DNA from: Malus domestica
Taxonomy: Eukaryota; Streptophyta; Magnoliopsida; Rosales; Rosaceae
Assembly: GCF_042453785.1 (NCBI RefSeq)
Contig: NC_091669.1
Coordinates: forward strand, 15,545,001-15,609,000
DNA: 64,000 bases
Reading direction: 5' to 3'
Every line of letters starts with the position of its first letter. Positions within the stretch are counted from its first letter, which is position 1. Shown piece by piece: positions 62,011-64,000 of the stretch. A program made the position numbers and the translations under genes. Below the pieces are notes generated by a model. It was not told where the DNA came from, searched no databases, and saw only the letters and a list, made by a program, of their open reading frames with translations.

Positions 62011-62185
62011 GGATCCTCTTTGTGAGGATCTTGAGAATCTTCAAATCGTGTCCGTTCATCATACATCATGCGGTCAGAAATTATTTTAAATACTTTTATT
62101 TTAAATTAAATATGATTAGTACCTGACGAAAACTGATCGCACGATATACGATGAACTAACATGAGGATCCTCACAAAGAGGATCC
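62011..62185. mobile_element. MITE with GGATCCTCTTTGTGAGGAT ends, copy 2
   Basis: The left end at 62011-62029 and right end at 62167-62185 are perfect inverted copies (19 bp). The interior shares several words with the copy at 16995-17183, such as 'gtacctgac' and a 'cgcacgata' stretch. The perfect ends suggest a younger insertion than copy 1. No coding capacity. Confidence 0.85.
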
Positions 62186-62243
62186 GAAAAGGATCCTCCT
62201 GGTTGTAAGATTACGTATGGTTCTAGCTGCCACCTTACCTAGT

Positions 62244-64000
62244 TGTTAGGGTTGTGGTTACCACCTTACCTAAAGATTTGTAATAGTTGTTTTTCCTTGC
62301 AATCACTCATAACGATGCTAGATATGACTTAAAGTATGGAAAGGGTTGTTGCAGTTGTTTTCTCTCCTACTTTCTTCCATCTATATATTCTTGTCCATTG
62401 TAAATCTTGAAGGAGAATTGTCTCCCTTCCTAATCTATCTCCTCTTTTCTTTCTTCCTACTTGAACGATTACGAATAAGTTATGTCAATATCTTATATTG
62501 ATTTTTTTTAAAGAAACAATAAGACAAAAAGCAAAGTGTGAGAGGAGGGGAGGAAAAGGGATGAGAATAGAAGGGAAGACAATCCTACTCTGTAAATCTT
62601 ACTCACAAGATCAATTTACAACTTTATCTTACCAAAATCTACACGGTATCAGAGTGGAACCTTAATCGTCATGTCTCTATATGTTTTCATCTTTGTCTTC
62701 TTACATTCTATACAAGCATGGCGGAAGATAATCCTTTTGGTTTGGAGGCTGAGAGCTCACTTGCTTCTCTGTCTTCAAGTTTTTCCAAGGTTAATGTAAA
62801 TCCAAATTAACAGCTTTGTTTTGTATTGTTGAATGAATTCAATTATCTTCCTTGGCCAAGAGTTGTTACACTTGTTCTTAGAGGAAATCCAACCTTGGAT
62901 ATATCAATGGGAGCATACAAGCTCCCGAAATCTCTTCTCCCATATATGAAGTTTGACTGCGCAAAGATCTACTGGTTATGTTGCTCTTCAATTATATGGA
63001 GTAGAATGTTGCTAAAATCTTTAGCTTCTCTATGTCTTCCTTGTATCTATAGAATGCAATCAAAGCAATGTATGGCAACCAAAATAATGTTGCTCATATC
63101 TTTCAGCTCAAGAAAGATATTGCTGGTCTCCAACAAGATGGTAAGCATTTTGTTCAACATCTAGGTAGCATGAAAAGTATGTGGGATGAGCTAGATGTAT
63201 ATCCCACATATTGATGTTCCCGTGCTGTAAAAAAAATTGTTGAAAAAGACAAGATTTTTCAGTTGTTGGAAAGCCTAGGTTTAGAATATGATGATCTATG
63301 CAATCACATGATAATGAATACAAAGCTTCCCTGTTTTGCAAATGTTTGTGCCACTATTCAACGAGAAGAAGTTCTTACAAAGACAATAAATGTGGAGGCA
63401 AGGGCACAATTTGTGGCATTTTAGAGTTCGTTGCTAGATTTTTCATCCTAAATTGAAACCTAATGTTTCGAAAGAGCACAAGATTTTTCAGAAAGATCCA
63501 CAAAATTTTATCACAAATCAAACTATATAGTTGCTGCAAACAATGCAACTACTGCCTCTACTAAAGGGTTGTTGAATTTCAATACAAATCCAACTGCCCT
63601 TATTAATGAATTTGCAGATTATCTTCAGTGAGAAAATGAGTGTTGAGAATGATGGTATCAGAAGTGATGGCATGTCTGGTGCTAAGAATGATAATCCAAC
63701 TGCACCACTTGGCAATTTTCTGGGATTTCTTGTTGAAACTAATGTTTATCTCATGAAGAAATTCAAGTATCTTAAATGTTTTCTCAACTATTTTAAATGT
63801 TTGTCTTGTACATGATTTTTGGATAATAGATTCAGGTGTCATTGATCACATGACATGTCAAACTAAAAATTTGTATGATTTTGAGAAATTGTCCAAACCT
63901 TCTCAAGTGTATGTTTCAAATGGTAAAGCTTATGCAGTTTTGGGTTGAAGGAAGATAAAATTAATCTTAGACAATGTTTTACTCCATAGATTTATACGTT
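62244..64000 (+). mobile_element. Broken copia element, 5' part (continues beyond window)
   Basis: An LTR-like stretch (about 62244-62643, starting TGTTAGGG and ending TACA) is followed by cggtatcagagtgg, an initiator tRNA-Met-type primer site. After it come gag-like sequence opening MAEDNPFGLE (62719) and, near 63825-63950, the start of a protease region (WIIDSGVIDHMT). The order is that of Ty1/copia. The reading frame is interrupted many times, so it is an old, dead copy. The rest, including any 3' LTR, lies outside the window. Confidence 0.75.

Overview
The window is plant nuclear DNA, probably from a woody dicot. Genes are split by many short AT-rich introns and separated by long AT-rich gaps full of plant transposons (hAT, MITEs, copia, gypsy, TRIM, RTE and L1-type insertions). 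The LTR and MITE families look like those I know from apple and pear relatives (Rosaceae), but that placement is from memory and is an inference. Exon borders were worked out by eye from splice sites, reading phase and family knowledge; no alignment was run.

Layout. 1-658: GC-rich tail of an LTR-type element. 700-3240: AT-rich DNA with a MITE and an L1-type retroposed insert flanked by a 15-bp duplication. 3520-7863: a decayed, intron-bearing copy of the ribosomal protein S3 gene, with a five-copy tandem repeat in one intron. 8776-10578: a hAT remnant and a solo LTR carrying three evenly spaced G-boxes. 11083-16449 (+): a telomere-repeat-binding-factor-like (TRFL) Myb gene. 17600-21203 (+): a DRG2-type GTPase gene. 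21631-23671 (-): an E-class PPR gene. 24238-26351 (-): an omega-amidase (Nit2-like) gene. 26907-27527: a hAT-like element. 28008-28535 (+): a membrane RING-H2 (ATL-type) gene. 29212-30413: a chimeric LTR/RTE retrocopy.

31288-46148 is the most complex part. About 5.6 kb of the DRG / PPR / omega-amidase neighbourhood (source about 19461-25455) is present again at about 32019-43683 in the same order and orientation. It holds truncated DRG, broken PPR and truncated omega-amidase pseudogenes. A solo LTR and a young copia element inserted into the copy afterwards. The block is bracketed by two same-orientation pieces of one gypsy-type LTR.

46905-59430 is gene-poor, with two hAT elements (one carrying exon-like DNA and an internal tandem duplication), a MITE and a TRIM. 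A BIG GRAIN 1-like gene lies at 59437-60831 (-), behind GA/CT-rich upstream DNA. The window ends in a MITE and the start of a broken copia element.

The five intact genes (TRFL, DRG2-type, PPR, omega-amidase, BIG GRAIN 1-like) and the RING gene do not form a pathway; this is ordinary eukaryotic gene order. The points of interest are structural: a duplication with matching LTR borders, a chimeric retrocopy, a possible exon capture by a hAT element, and a regulatory-looking repeat inside a solo LTR. I found no convincing new multi-gene system.
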